DNA of 64,000 nt from Rugosimonospora africana (GTDB lineage Bacteria > Actinomycetota > Actinomycetes > Mycobacteriales > Micromonosporaceae): NCBI RefSeq assembly GCF_016862975.1, contig NZ_BONZ01000035.1, forward strand, positions 1-64,000, read 5' to 3'. The first letter of the stretch is position 1. Every line of letters begins with the position of its first letter. This document shows positions 42,816 to 50,795 of the stretch, in pieces. The notes beneath the pieces were generated by a model. That model made no database searches. It saw nothing but the letters and a program-made list of their open reading frames with translations, and was not told the origin of the DNA. A program made the position numbers and the translations under genes.

Positions 42816-44747
42816 GTGGACACGGCAGCGATTCGTCGGGCGTACCTCGACTACCACCGGCTCCATGGACACGCCGTGATCGCCCGGGCCAGCCTGGTGC
42901 CCCGCGAGGACCCCACCACACTGTTCACCGGCTCGGGCATGCAGCCGCTGCTGCCCTACCTGCTCGGCGCACCGCATCCGGCCGGGGACCGGCTGGTCGA
43001 CTCGCAGACCTGCCTGCGCGCCGAGGACATCGACGAGGTGGGGGACACGCGGCACACCACGTTCTTCGAGATGCTGGGCAACTGGAGCCTGGGGGCATAC
43101 TTCAAGGCCGAGCAGATCGAGCGGTTGTTCACGTTCCTGGTCGACCACCTCCGGTTGGATCCGTCGCGCCTGTACGCCACGGCGTTCGCCGGTGCGCCGC
43201 GCTGGCGGATCCCGCGCGACGACGAGTCGGCCTCGCTGTGGGTACGGCTGTTCGCGACCAAGGGCATCGTGACCCCACCGGTCGAGGCGGGCGACGCCGA
43301 ACGTGCCGCGGCGACCGGGATCGGCGACGCGCACGTGCTGTTCTACGACGAGAGCCAGTGCTGGTGGAGCCGGTCCGGGCCGCCGTCCACGATGCCCGAG
43401 GGCGAGCCGGGCGGCCCCGACTCCGAGGTGTTCTACGAGTTCCCGCAGGTGCCGCACGACCCGTCGTTCGGCGCGCACTGCCATCCGCACTGTGACTGCG
43501 GCCGGTTCATCGAGATCGGCAACTCGGTCTTCATGCAGTACCTGCGCACCTCCGACGGTTTCGTCGAGCTGCCACGCCGCAACGTGGACTTCGGCGCCGG
43601 CCTGGAGCGGCTCGCGATGGCGGTCACGGACACCGCGGACATGTTCCAGACCGATCTGCTCCGTCCGCTCGTCGACGCGGTCACCGACTGGTCCGGGTCG
43701 CGGCACGGCGCCAGACGCGCCGAGCCAGACTGGTCGATAACGCGGATGCCCGGGGTACCGGGGGAGCACGACACGCTGACGGCGGCGAGGGTGATCGCCG
43801 ACCACGCCCGGGCCGTGGTGTTCCTCGCGGCCGACGGGGTGGTGCCGTCGAACACGGCGCAGGGCTACGTGATGCGCCGGTTCGCGCGGCGCGCCATCCG
43901 TCAGGGACTGTCCCTCGGCATCGAGTCCGACCTGCTGGCCGGACTGGTTCCGGTCGTCGTCGACGCCTACTGCGGCGCGTACCCGGAACTCGCCACCGCC
44001 GGGCCGGAGATCCAGACCACGCTCGGACAGGAGGAGGCGCTGTTTCGCCGTACGCTGTCCCGCGGGGTACGCGAGTTCGGCCGGCTCACCGCGACCGGCG
44101 GGCTGACCGGTGACGCGGTCTTCACGCTGTTCGACACGTTCGGGTTCCCGCCCGAGCTGTCCGTCGAGGAGGCGGGGCGCACCGGCGTCGGGGTGGACGG
44201 CGCCTGGCGGGAGCGCTTCACGGCGCGGATGGCGGAGCAGAAGCAGCGGTCGAAGACCGCTTCGGCCGGTCTGTTCAAGGGTGGCCTGGCCGACCACTCC
44301 GAGGCCACCACCCGGCTGCACACCGCGACGCACCTGCTGTACAAGGCGTTGCGGCTGGTACTGGGGGAGCACGTGGTGCAGCGGGGGAGCAACATCACCC
44401 CGGAGCGGCTGCGGTTCGACTTCAGCCACCCGGCGAAGCTGACCCGCGGGGAACTGGACGAGGTCGAGCGGATCGTCAACGAGCAGATCGACCGGGACTG
44501 GCCGATGGTGCGCCGCGAGCTGCCCACGGCGACGGCGTTCGGCGAGGGTGCCCTCGGTGCGTTCGGCGACCGCTACGGCGAGACCGTGCAGGTCTACACG
44601 GCCGGCGACCCGGACGGGGAGTGGTACAGCAACGAGATCTGCGGTGGCCCGCACGTGGCGCACACCGGGGTGCTGGGCCGATTCCAGGTCGTCAAGGAGG
44701 AGTCGTCCAGTTCCGGGGTACGCCGCATCCGCGCCGTCCTCCGGTAG
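42816..44747 (+). CDS. alanyl-tRNA synthetase paralogue lacking the C-Ala domain
   Basis: A 643-residue class II synthetase-like protein; full AlaRS is about 880. The aminoacylation domain is recognisable (SGMQPLLPYLLG, RHTTFFEMLGNWSLGAYFK, SNTAQGYVMRRFARRAIR), and so is the editing domain with zinc ligands HTATH (near 502) and CGGPH (near 608). It stops after the editing domain, so the tRNA-elbow-binding C-Ala domain is absent. The GTG with GGAAGGGA eight bases upstream is the start. Residues 291-307 (DWSGSRHGARRAEPDWS) are repeat copy E, placed before the block RVIADHARAVVFLAADG. It could be an antibiotic-resistant duplicate, an editing factor, or a tRNA-independent enzyme. The housekeeping alaS is presumably elsewhere. 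Confidence 0.85.
   Translation: MDTAAIRRAYLDYHRLHGHAVIARASLVPREDPTTLFTGSGMQPLLPYLLGAPHPAGDRLVDSQTCLRAEDIDEVGDTRHTTFFEMLGNWSLGAYFKAEQIERLFTFLVDHLRLDPSRLYATAFAGAPRWRIPRDDESASLWVRLFATKGIVTPPVEAGDAERAAATGIGDAHVLFYDESQCWWSRSGPPSTMPEGEPGGPDSEVFYEFPQVPHDPSFGAHCHPHCDCGRFIEIGNSVFMQYLRTSDGFVELPRRNVDFGAGLERLAMAVTDTADMFQTDLLRPLVDAVTDWSGSRHGARRAEPDWSITRMPGVPGEHDTLTAARVIADHARAVVFLAADGVVPSNTAQGYVMRRFARRAIRQGLSLGIESDLLAGLVPVVVDAYCGAYPELATAGPEIQTTLGQEEALFRRTLSRGVREFGRLTATGGLTGDAVFTLFDTFGFPPELSVEEAGRTGVGVDGAWRERFTARMAEQKQRSKTASAGLFKGGLADHSEATTRLHTATHLLYKALRLVLGEHVVQRGSNITPERLRFDFSHPAKLTRGELDEVERIVNEQIDRDWPMVRRELPTATAFGEGALGAFGDRYGETVQVYTAGDPDGEWYSNEICGGPHVAHTGVLGRFQVVKEESSSSGVRRIRAVLR
43686..43735 (+). repeat. 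family 1 palindromic repeat, copy E (in frame inside the AlaRS-like gene)
   Basis: A full-length 50-bp copy with GACTGGTC at both ends (one change, GTCCGGG for GTCTGGG). It interrupts the AlaRS alignment between the block ending LLRPLVDAVT and the block RVIADHARA, and the reading frame continues through it. The right flank GATAA resembles the GAAA flanks of copies A and D. Confidence 0.9.
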
Positions 44748-44793
44748 CTGGCGGCAGCCGCCCCCCTCGGGTGGCCACCGCCGGCCTCGGCGG

Positions 44794-46044
44794 CTACCGC
44801 CGGGGCCGGTCCGGTATGCCGGCGACACACACCAGCGCGGCCACGCACAACGCGCCGATCACGCTGGCCGTGGCGGTCCAGCCGCTGTGCAGGTACGCCA
44901 GGCCGATCGCCCACCCGAGCGCGCTGGAGCCGAGGTAGTACGCCATCAGGTACATCGCCGACGCCTGCGCGCGGTACCGGGACACCCGGGCCGCCATCCA
45001 GCCACTGGCGACCGAGTGGGCGACGAAGAAACCGGCGGTGAACACGACCAGGCCCACGGTGATGGCTGCCAGGTTGTCCGGCAGGGTCAGGGCGAGCCCG
45101 GCCAGCGACAGCACCCCGCCGGCACCGATCACCGCGCGCCGGCCGTGCCGGTCGGCCAGCCGGCCGGCGACCGTGGAACTGGCCGTACCGGCCAGGTACG
45201 CGAGGAACAGCAGCGAGGCGAGCGTGCCGGACAGCCCGATCGGCGCCGACGTCAACCGGTACGACAGGTAGTTGTAGCAGGCGACGAAGCCGCCCATCAG
45301 CAGGAAGCCCACCGCGCACAGGCGCCGTACCCCGGGGTCGCGCCACAGCTCGCGCAGCGCCGAGGCGTGCGCGCCCAACCGTGCCGGAGTGGGTTGGAAC
45401 CGCCGGGCCGGCGGCAACAGCACCAGGAACGCGGCGACCATGACGGCCGAGCAGCCGGCCAGTACGGCGACCGCCAGCCGCCAGGAGCCCAGATCCTGCG
45501 CGGCACCGGGGATGAGCCGGCCGAGCACGCCGCCCAGCGAGTTCCCGGACACGTACAGGCCGATCGCGGCCCCGATCCCGGTCGGGTGGATCTCGTCGCC
45601 GAGGTGCCCCATGGCCACCGCGACGACCGCGGCCAGCGCCACCCCGATCAGGGCCCGGGTGAAAAGCAGCATCCAGAACCGCGGCATCAGCGCCGAGGCG
45701 AACGCGAGGACGCAGGCGACGAGCAGGCCGCCGCGCATCAGCCGGGTACGGCCCACCGACTCGGCGACGCTGGACAGCGGCAGGATGGCCAGGGCCAGCG
45801 CGCCGGTGGCGCAGGAGACGGTCAGGCTGGACGCGGCCGGTCCGACCCGGAAGGCCGCGCCGATCGCCGGAAGCAGCGCCTGCGTGAAGTACAGCAGGCT
45901 GAACGCGGACAGTCCGGCGGCGAGCATGGCGAGGGTGAGCCGGCGCGCCGGGCGGCTGCCGGGTGGCAGGCCGGGCGGGCGCTCCCGGTCGAGTTCGGCG
46001 TCGAGGACGGTCACGCCTTCGACGCTAGGAGCGGAACGTCCCAT
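44794..46044 (-). CDS. MFS transporter, 12-helix (YnfM-like)
   Basis: A transporter of about 416 residues with 12 helices and an internal duplication. It opens with RRLTLAMLAAGLSAFSLLYFTQALLPAIG and has SVAESVGRTRLMRGG in the 2-3 loop. Divergent pairing with a LysR regulator is typical of the YnfM/YybF group, whose substrates are mostly unknown small molecules. ATG 46044 and GTG 46014 are both possible starts; neither has a good ribosome-binding site, and the ATG may be used on a nearly leaderless transcript. Only 34 bases separate it from the regulator. Confidence 0.85.
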   Translation of the reverse strand: MGRSAPSVEGVTVLDAELDRERPPGLPPGSRPARRLTLAMLAAGLSAFSLLYFTQALLPAIGAAFRVGPAASSLTVSCATGALALAILPLSSVAESVGRTRLMRGGLLVACVLAFASALMPRFWMLLFTRALIGVALAAVVAVAMGHLGDEIHPTGIGAAIGLYVSGNSLGGVLGRLIPGAAQDLGSWRLAVAVLAGCSAVMVAAFLVLLPPARRFQPTPARLGAHASALRELWRDPGVRRLCAVGFLLMGGFVACYNYLSYRLTSAPIGLSGTLASLLFLAYLAGTASSTVAGRLADRHGRRAVIGAGGVLSLAGLALTLPDNLAAITVGLVVFTAGFFVAHSVASGWMAARVSRYRAQASAMYLMAYYLGSSALGWAIGLAYLHSGWTATASVIGALCVAALVCVAGIPDRPRR

Positions 46045-46078
46045 ACGTCCAATACATGACTCGGGGTATTTTCATACC

Positions 46079-46984
46079 GTGGCGTATGAGAGCTTCGGGC
46101 TGGCACCCGGACTGGAGGAACTGGTCGCGGTCGCCCGGCACGAGCACGTGACCCGTGCCGCCCAGCAGTTGGGCATTCCGCAGCCGACCCTGTCCCGCGC
46201 GCTGGCCCGGCTGGCCGCCGAGCTGGGCACGCCGCTGCTGCACCGGGAGGGGCGGGGGGTCCGGCTGACCCGGCACGGCCAACTGCTCGCCGGGCATGCC
46301 GAGCGGGCTCTGGACGAACTGCTCGCCGGGGTACGGGCGGTCCGCGCCGAGGCCGATCCGGACTCCGGTTCGGTGGTGCTGGGGTTCCTGCACAGCATGG
46401 GCCCGACCGTGGTGCCCGCGCTGCTGCGCGGGTTCCGGCAGACTCATCCCGGCGTGGTGGTGCGGCTGGTGCAGGACGCCGCGCACGTGATCGTCGACGG
46501 GGTACTGTCCGGCCGGCTCGACCTCGGCGTGGCGGGTCCGGTGCCGCCGCACCCGCACCTGGGCACCCGGCGGCTGGCCGAGCAGCCGCTCACCCTGCTG
46601 GTACCGGCGGGTCACCGGCTCGCCGGTCGGGCCCGGGTACGCCTGGCCGAGGTCGGCGACGAGCCGCTGATCACGATGACCGCCGGGTACGGCGTGCGGA
46701 CCATCACCGACCAGCTGTTGCGCGCGGCGCGGCTGCCGATCCGGTACTCCTACGAGAGCCAGGAGATGAACACCGCGGCCGGGTTGGTCGCCGCCGGGCT
46801 CGGTGTCGCCGTGCTGCCGGCCGGCGCGGCGATGGACGGCACGGTCGAACTGGCGATCACCGACAAGGGCGCCAGCCGGACCATCTCGGTCGCGTGGTCC
46901 GGCGACTGGCGCCTGTCGACCCCGGTGTCCGACCTGCGCCGCTACATCATCGAGGAGGCGCCCCGGCTGCTCCGGAGGGGTTGA
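46079..46984 (+). CDS. LysR-family transcriptional regulator
   Basis: A 301-residue regulator. The N-terminal helix-turn-helix is VARHEHVTRAAQQLGIPQPTLSRALARLAAELGTPLLHREGRGVRLT. The C-terminal two-lobed effector domain begins near residue 95 (GSVVLGFLHSMGPTVVPALLRGF). The start is GTG. The short gap to the divergent MFS gene holds ATAC-N10-GTAT, a plausible LysR T-N11-A-type site. It would activate or repress the exporter in response to a ligand. Its stop lies two bases before repeat copy F. Confidence 0.9.
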   Translation: MAYESFGLAPGLEELVAVARHEHVTRAAQQLGIPQPTLSRALARLAAELGTPLLHREGRGVRLTRHGQLLAGHAERALDELLAGVRAVRAEADPDSGSVVLGFLHSMGPTVVPALLRGFRQTHPGVVVRLVQDAAHVIVDGVLSGRLDLGVAGPVPPHPHLGTRRLAEQPLTLLVPAGHRLAGRARVRLAEVGDEPLITMTAGYGVRTITDQLLRAARLPIRYSYESQEMNTAAGLVAAGLGVAVLPAGAAMDGTVELAITDKGASRTISVAWSGDWRLSTPVSDLRRYIIEEAPRLLRRG

Positions 46985-46986
46985 CC

Positions 46987-47036
46987 GACTGGTCTGGGTC
47001 GCGGAGCGGCGTCAGACGCGCCGAGCCGGGAGGAGC
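46987..47036 (+). repeat. family 1 palindromic repeat, copy F (C-terminus of the NlpC/P60 gene)
   Basis: The left half is intact (GACTGGTCTGGGTCGCGG) and the right arm is decayed after CGCGCCGAGCC. It follows the LysR stop and overlaps the end of the convergent NlpC/P60 gene, whose last codons (PARRV) and stop are read from it on the minus strand. Confidence 0.8.
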
Positions 47037-47932
47037 CGGCCGCAGCCGACGAGCGTCTCGCGCCGCTGCGCCGACAGTGGGTGATGCTCCACCCGGCGGG
47101 CGGTGGAGCACGCGTCGACCATCCACCCGTCGCCGGCCGCGAAGCCGACGTGGTGGGCCCGCCCGCCCTCGCGGGCGAAGAAGTACAGGTCGCCGGGGAT
47201 CTCCTCGCCCAGCGGTACCGGCTGTGCCACCGTCTGCTGGTCGCTGGCGTTGCGGGGCACCTCGACGCCGGCGAGCCGGTGGGCCAGGTGGGTCAGCCCG
47301 GAGCAGTCGATGCCGAAGGGCGTCAGGCCACCCCACACGTACGGCGTGCCCACCAGGCGCATCGCGGTCGCGAGCAGCGACGCCGAGTCCGGCGCCACCC
47401 CTGACTCCCCGTCCGCCGGCCGGACGTCTCCCGCCGGTACCCACAGCGCCTCCGGGCGGCCCACGACCGACACCGGCAGCCAGCCGTCCGCCGGGTCGCC
47501 GAGCGCGTTCAGGCGGGTGCCGAGCACGACATCGGGTACCGCGACCGCACCGGACGGCGCGGCGTACAGCGCCGTGGTCAGCGCGCTGGTCACGAACTCG
47601 CCGTCGCCGTCGCGCCTGTGCTCGCCGGCGGTCAACTGCTCCACCGGCATCCAACCCGGGTACCCGACCGGGTCGCGGCACTGCGCCGGCTGTCCCGGTA
47701 CCAGCACCCGGGCCCACCGGTCGCGTACGTCCTGGATCACCACGCGGTCGCCGAGAAGAAGCTGGGACTCCACCCGGTCGCCGAGACCGGCGTCGGTACC
47801 GTCGGGTATCGCCGACACCCAGGCCCGGCAGCTGCCCGGTACCGAAAGCATCGGACCGTCGATGTCCCGGATCCGGTCCGGTGCCGTCCACAGCGTGGCC
47901 ACCGCCACCGCTACCGAAGCCGTCTCGGCCAT
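47012..47932 (-). CDS. NlpC/P60 endopeptidase with SH3 domains (YkfC-like)
   Basis: A 306-residue cysteine peptidase without a signal peptide. Two bacterial SH3-like regions (about residues 1-100 and 110-180, with PGWMPVEQLTAG and WVPAGDVRP) precede the NlpC/P60 domain. The catalytic Cys is in FGIDCSGLTHLAH (near 209) and His in RAHHVGFAAGDGWMVDA (near 261). This architecture matches cytosolic gamma-D-glutamyl-diaminoacid endopeptidases of the YkfC type, which release L-Ala-D-Glu from recycled wall peptides. The location fits imported muropeptides as substrates. The stop codon comes from repeat copy F. Confidence 0.82.
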   Translation of the reverse strand: MAETASVAVAVATLWTAPDRIRDIDGPMLSVPGSCRAWVSAIPDGTDAGLGDRVESQLLLGDRVVIQDVRDRWARVLVPGQPAQCRDPVGYPGWMPVEQLTAGEHRRDGDGEFVTSALTTALYAAPSGAVAVPDVVLGTRLNALGDPADGWLPVSVVGRPEALWVPAGDVRPADGESGVAPDSASLLATAMRLVGTPYVWGGLTPFGIDCSGLTHLAHRLAGVEVPRNASDQQTVAQPVPLGEEIPGDLYFFAREGGRAHHVGFAAGDGWMVDACSTARRVEHHPLSAQRRETLVGCGRLLPARRV

Positions 47933-48054
47933 CCCTCTCGCCTCTCACTCGTGGCGACCGGTCCCGACCTCGCACCGCGATCGGGACCGGCCACGTCTGT
48001 CCGCGCTACGGGTACGCCCCTTTTGTGGGCGGGCCCGCCGGGCGGCCCCGGGAA

Positions 48055-49185
48055 TCAGTACCGGAAAGCCGACCGCACCGCGCCGCCGACGATCGCGCAC
48101 CAGGTGTCGGTGTTCACCTTGCCGTCCGGCACCAGGCCGTGCAGGCGCTGTATGCCCTGCACCGCCTTCATCGTGGCGTGGTCGAACTCGCCGTTGACGG
48201 CGACGTCGGCGTACCCCTTGCGGCCCAGCATGTACTGCAGCGCCTCGACCGGCAAGCCGGTCGCGTGCTTGTCGAGCACCGGCGCGAGTGCCTCCCAGGT
48301 GGCCGCGTCGAAGGTGGCGTCCGGATCGACCGGGATCCCGTGGCTGCTCTGGAAGTCGGCGACGACCCCGTTCATGTCGATGCCGAACACGCCGTCCGGG
48401 GTGAGTGGGTAGCCGAGGTCGGCGAGCAGGTACTGGGCGACCTCGACGACCGGGCCGTCGACGAACCGCCAGATGTCCGGCCAGCGGCGCGCCGGGATGG
48501 CGCTACGCGGGGTTCCGAGCGCCGCCGCCACCCGCGAGCGGACCATCGGGAACTGGGCGTAGAACGCGATGCCCGGGCAGTCGGTGATGTAGAAGTCCCA
48601 GTGGCCGAAGATGTCCCAGGGCTGGAGCCGGAACTGCCGGCAGACGGCGGCGCACAGCTCCACCAGCGAGTCGAGCAGCGCGGCGGGCGGCGTCTCGGTG
48701 ATGTAGGTGCCCTCGTTCTCGATGCCGATCGCGTTGCCGTTCTCGCCCGGGCAGTGGGCGGCGATGACCTGGTGCTCGCCCGCGTCGAGAGTCTCCAGGC
48801 TGCGGTGGCGACCCTCCAGCACGTAGCCGCCCCGGCTCACCGTGAAGTGCTGGCCGGTGTCCGCCCACCCGTTGGTGTCCATGTGCAGGTCCTGGCAGTC
48901 GCGGGCCAACTGCATCGCGTGCTCGCGGGAGTAGTCGGTGACGTTCGGGAACGCCATGTGGTGCAGGATGATTTTGTTGGTGGTGTTGCCGGTGATCTGG
49001 ATGGGGCTCGACGGCGGCCGTGCGCCCCAGGTGTCGCAGTCGATGACCCATGGGAATTCAGGGTCCGGGACGGCACCTGCCGGTGACGAGGTGAGCAGCT
49101 CTGTCCCGACGACCGCCGCGACCGCGCCCCCGAGACCGGCTTTGAACAGCGTGCGGCGATCGACCTCGTGCCGATGGATGGCCAT
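48055..49185 (-). CDS. exported N-acetylmuramoyl-L-alanine amidase with two peptidoglycan-binding domains
   Basis: A 376-residue wall hydrolase. A Tat signal (VDRRTLFKAGLGGAVAAVVG) ends near residue 40. The amidase_2/PGRP domain spans about 45-215, with zinc ligands in IILHHMAF (near 74) and GHWDFYITDCPG (near 195). Two PG-binding_1 repeats follow (about 230-300 and 305-370; DGVFGIDMNGVVADFQSSHG and NGEFDHATMKAVQGIQRLHG). It removes stem peptides from glycan strands outside the membrane. The ATG follows GGAGGTAGC. Two TGTGGAWT sites occur 20-50 bases upstream. Confidence 0.92.
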   Translation of the reverse strand: MAIHRHEVDRRTLFKAGLGGAVAAVVGTELLTSSPAGAVPDPEFPWVIDCDTWGARPPSSPIQITGNTTNKIILHHMAFPNVTDYSREHAMQLARDCQDLHMDTNGWADTGQHFTVSRGGYVLEGRHRSLETLDAGEHQVIAAHCPGENGNAIGIENEGTYITETPPAALLDSLVELCAAVCRQFRLQPWDIFGHWDFYITDCPGIAFYAQFPMVRSRVAAALGTPRSAIPARRWPDIWRFVDGPVVEVAQYLLADLGYPLTPDGVFGIDMNGVVADFQSSHGIPVDPDATFDAATWEALAPVLDKHATGLPVEALQYMLGRKGYADVAVNGEFDHATMKAVQGIQRLHGLVPDGKVNTDTWCAIVGGAVRSAFRY

Positions 49186-49297
49186 GTGCTACCTCCGCGA
49201 GGCGGTGTGGAATCGCGACAACTTCTGTGGATTGTTTGAGGATATGGATGGGGTACGGCCAAGAGCAATAGCTCGCGGTCCATAGATCCGGTGCGCG

Positions 49298-50551
49298 TCA
49301 GACCAGGGTCGGTGGTGGCATGACGTTCGCCCGCTGGCTCTCCGGCGGCATCAGGGCAGCGTGCAGCGCGTCGGCCTGGGCCGCCTCGGCCACTGGCGGC
49401 TGTCCGGGCAAGAGTGGCTCTCCAGCCAGGAGCGGCTCTCCGGCCACGAGCGGCTCTCCGGCCAGGAGCGGTAGGGCGGCCAGCCAGGCGGCGGCGGCCG
49501 GACCGTCCAGCGCGGTGCACAGGTCGGCGGCCGGCCACCGGTCCCGGAGCGCGGCAACGACCCGGTCCCGTACCGGCGCGGCGGACACCAGCAGTCCGCC
49601 GGCCAGGACGATCGGCGCGTCGCTGGCCGCCGGGCGGGACTGTACGAGCGTCGCCACCAGCAGGTCGGCGGCTTCGCGCACGATCAGGTCGGCGGTGGTG
49701 TCGCCGGCGGCGCGCGCCTGCATCACCAGCGGTGCCAGGTCGGCGAGCGAGATCGCCGGGCGGCGGTTGACCTCCCGGATCAGGTCGGCGATCGGCCGGC
49801 GGGGCGGGCGGCGCGGCATCGCGTGCGTCCCGTCGCCGCCCGGTCGCGCCGACGCAGCGTCTGCTTTGGGACCGGCCACGCCGTCCATGCCCGCCGCGTC
49901 GTCCACGCCGGCCGCGCCTTCCACGCCCGCCGCGCCGGCCGGCTCGTGCCCGTCGCCGTCGCCGAAGTACCAGGACTGGATCAGGCGGGACAGCGGCGAG
50001 GCGGGTGCCTGGCCGTCCAGTGTGGACAGTGTGGCGCGCACCGCCTGCCGGCCGATCCAGAACGCCGACCCGTCGTCGCCGAGCAACCAGCCGTGCCCGC
50101 CGTGAATGGCGACCGGCTCCCGATCGCGGACCTCGGCGGCCACCGCACCGGTACCGGCGAGCAGGATCGAACCGGCGGGGGCCGGCGTACCCGCGGCGAA
50201 CGCGACCGCGACGTCGCTGGTGACCCGTACCGGACAGGTCAGCCCGGCGGCCCGCCAGATCTCCTCGAACGCCCGCGCGATGGCTGGGTCGGACGCGTAC
50301 TGGCTGGCACCGGCCAGCCCGACCACACAGCCCTCCACCGCGCCCGGGTCGGCGTCGCGCAACGCCTCGTCCAGTGCCGTGGAGATGCGTCCGGCGGCGA
50401 CGCTCACCCCGTGCGCGTACGGGTTCGCACCGGCAGACCGGGCCGACCCGACCCGTCTCCCCGCGGTCGTCGCCAACAGCGCTCTGGTCCAGGTGCCGCC
50501 GATGTCGAGGCCGAGAACCAACCGTTCCTTGCCGGGCGTCGAGCCGGACAT
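49298..50551 (-). CDS. BadF/BcrA-family amino-sugar kinase-like ATPase (with expanded repeats)
   Basis: A 417-residue ASKHA-fold kinase. The phosphate-1 loop is LGLDIGGTWTRALLAT; GTGAVAAEV, GGHGWLLGDDGSAFWIGRQAV and IVLAGGLLVSA complete the ATP site. Family members include GlcNAc kinases and the MurNAc/GlcNAc kinase MurK. It is longer than the usual 300-330 residues because of an Ala/Gly/Asp insertion near 230-265 (units like GAAGVEGAAGVDDAAG) and a C-terminal run of GEPLLA-type hexapeptides encoded by 18-bp tandem repeats near 49415-49470. It is divergent from the sugar ABC operon. The start ATG has GAGGAG upstream. Confidence 0.82.
   Translation of the reverse strand: MSGSTPGKERLVLGLDIGGTWTRALLATTAGRRVGSARSAGANPYAHGVSVAAGRISTALDEALRDADPGAVEGCVVGLAGASQYASDPAIARAFEEIWRAAGLTCPVRVTSDVAVAFAAGTPAPAGSILLAGTGAVAAEVRDREPVAIHGGHGWLLGDDGSAFWIGRQAVRATLSTLDGQAPASPLSRLIQSWYFGDGDGHEPAGAAGVEGAAGVDDAAGMDGVAGPKADAASARPGGDGTHAMPRRPPRRPIADLIREVNRRPAISLADLAPLVMQARAAGDTTADLIVREAADLLVATLVQSRPAASDAPIVLAGGLLVSAAPVRDRVVAALRDRWPAADLCTALDGPAAAAWLAALPLLAGEPLVAGEPLLAGEPLLPGQPPVAEAAQADALHAALMPPESQRANVMPPPTLV
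49415..49470. repeat. 18-bp minisatellite in the kinase gene
   Basis: About three units of GAGCGGCTCTCCGGCCAS, each encoding a GEPLxA hexapeptide at the kinase C-terminus. It is in frame, so changes in copy number would only lengthen or shorten the tail. Confidence 0.7.
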
Positions 50552-50795
50552 GCCTTCGTGCTCCTCAACGGTTCGTTTGGCGGCAAATGTCTCGCTGTGG
50601 CTTCCTGTGGGATCATGGCAGAGTCTCGGTAAGAGCTCAACACGGCGAGCGACCCTTGACGTGGGATCGAGATATCTGCAAGTCTTCCCGCCAACATAAG
50701 TTCTGCCAGCGTTATTCGGCGATCGGCCGGGCCCGATGCCGGGTGTGGGCGGTCGCACGACCTCTTGGGTTCATGTGGATTCTAGGGAGTGAGCG

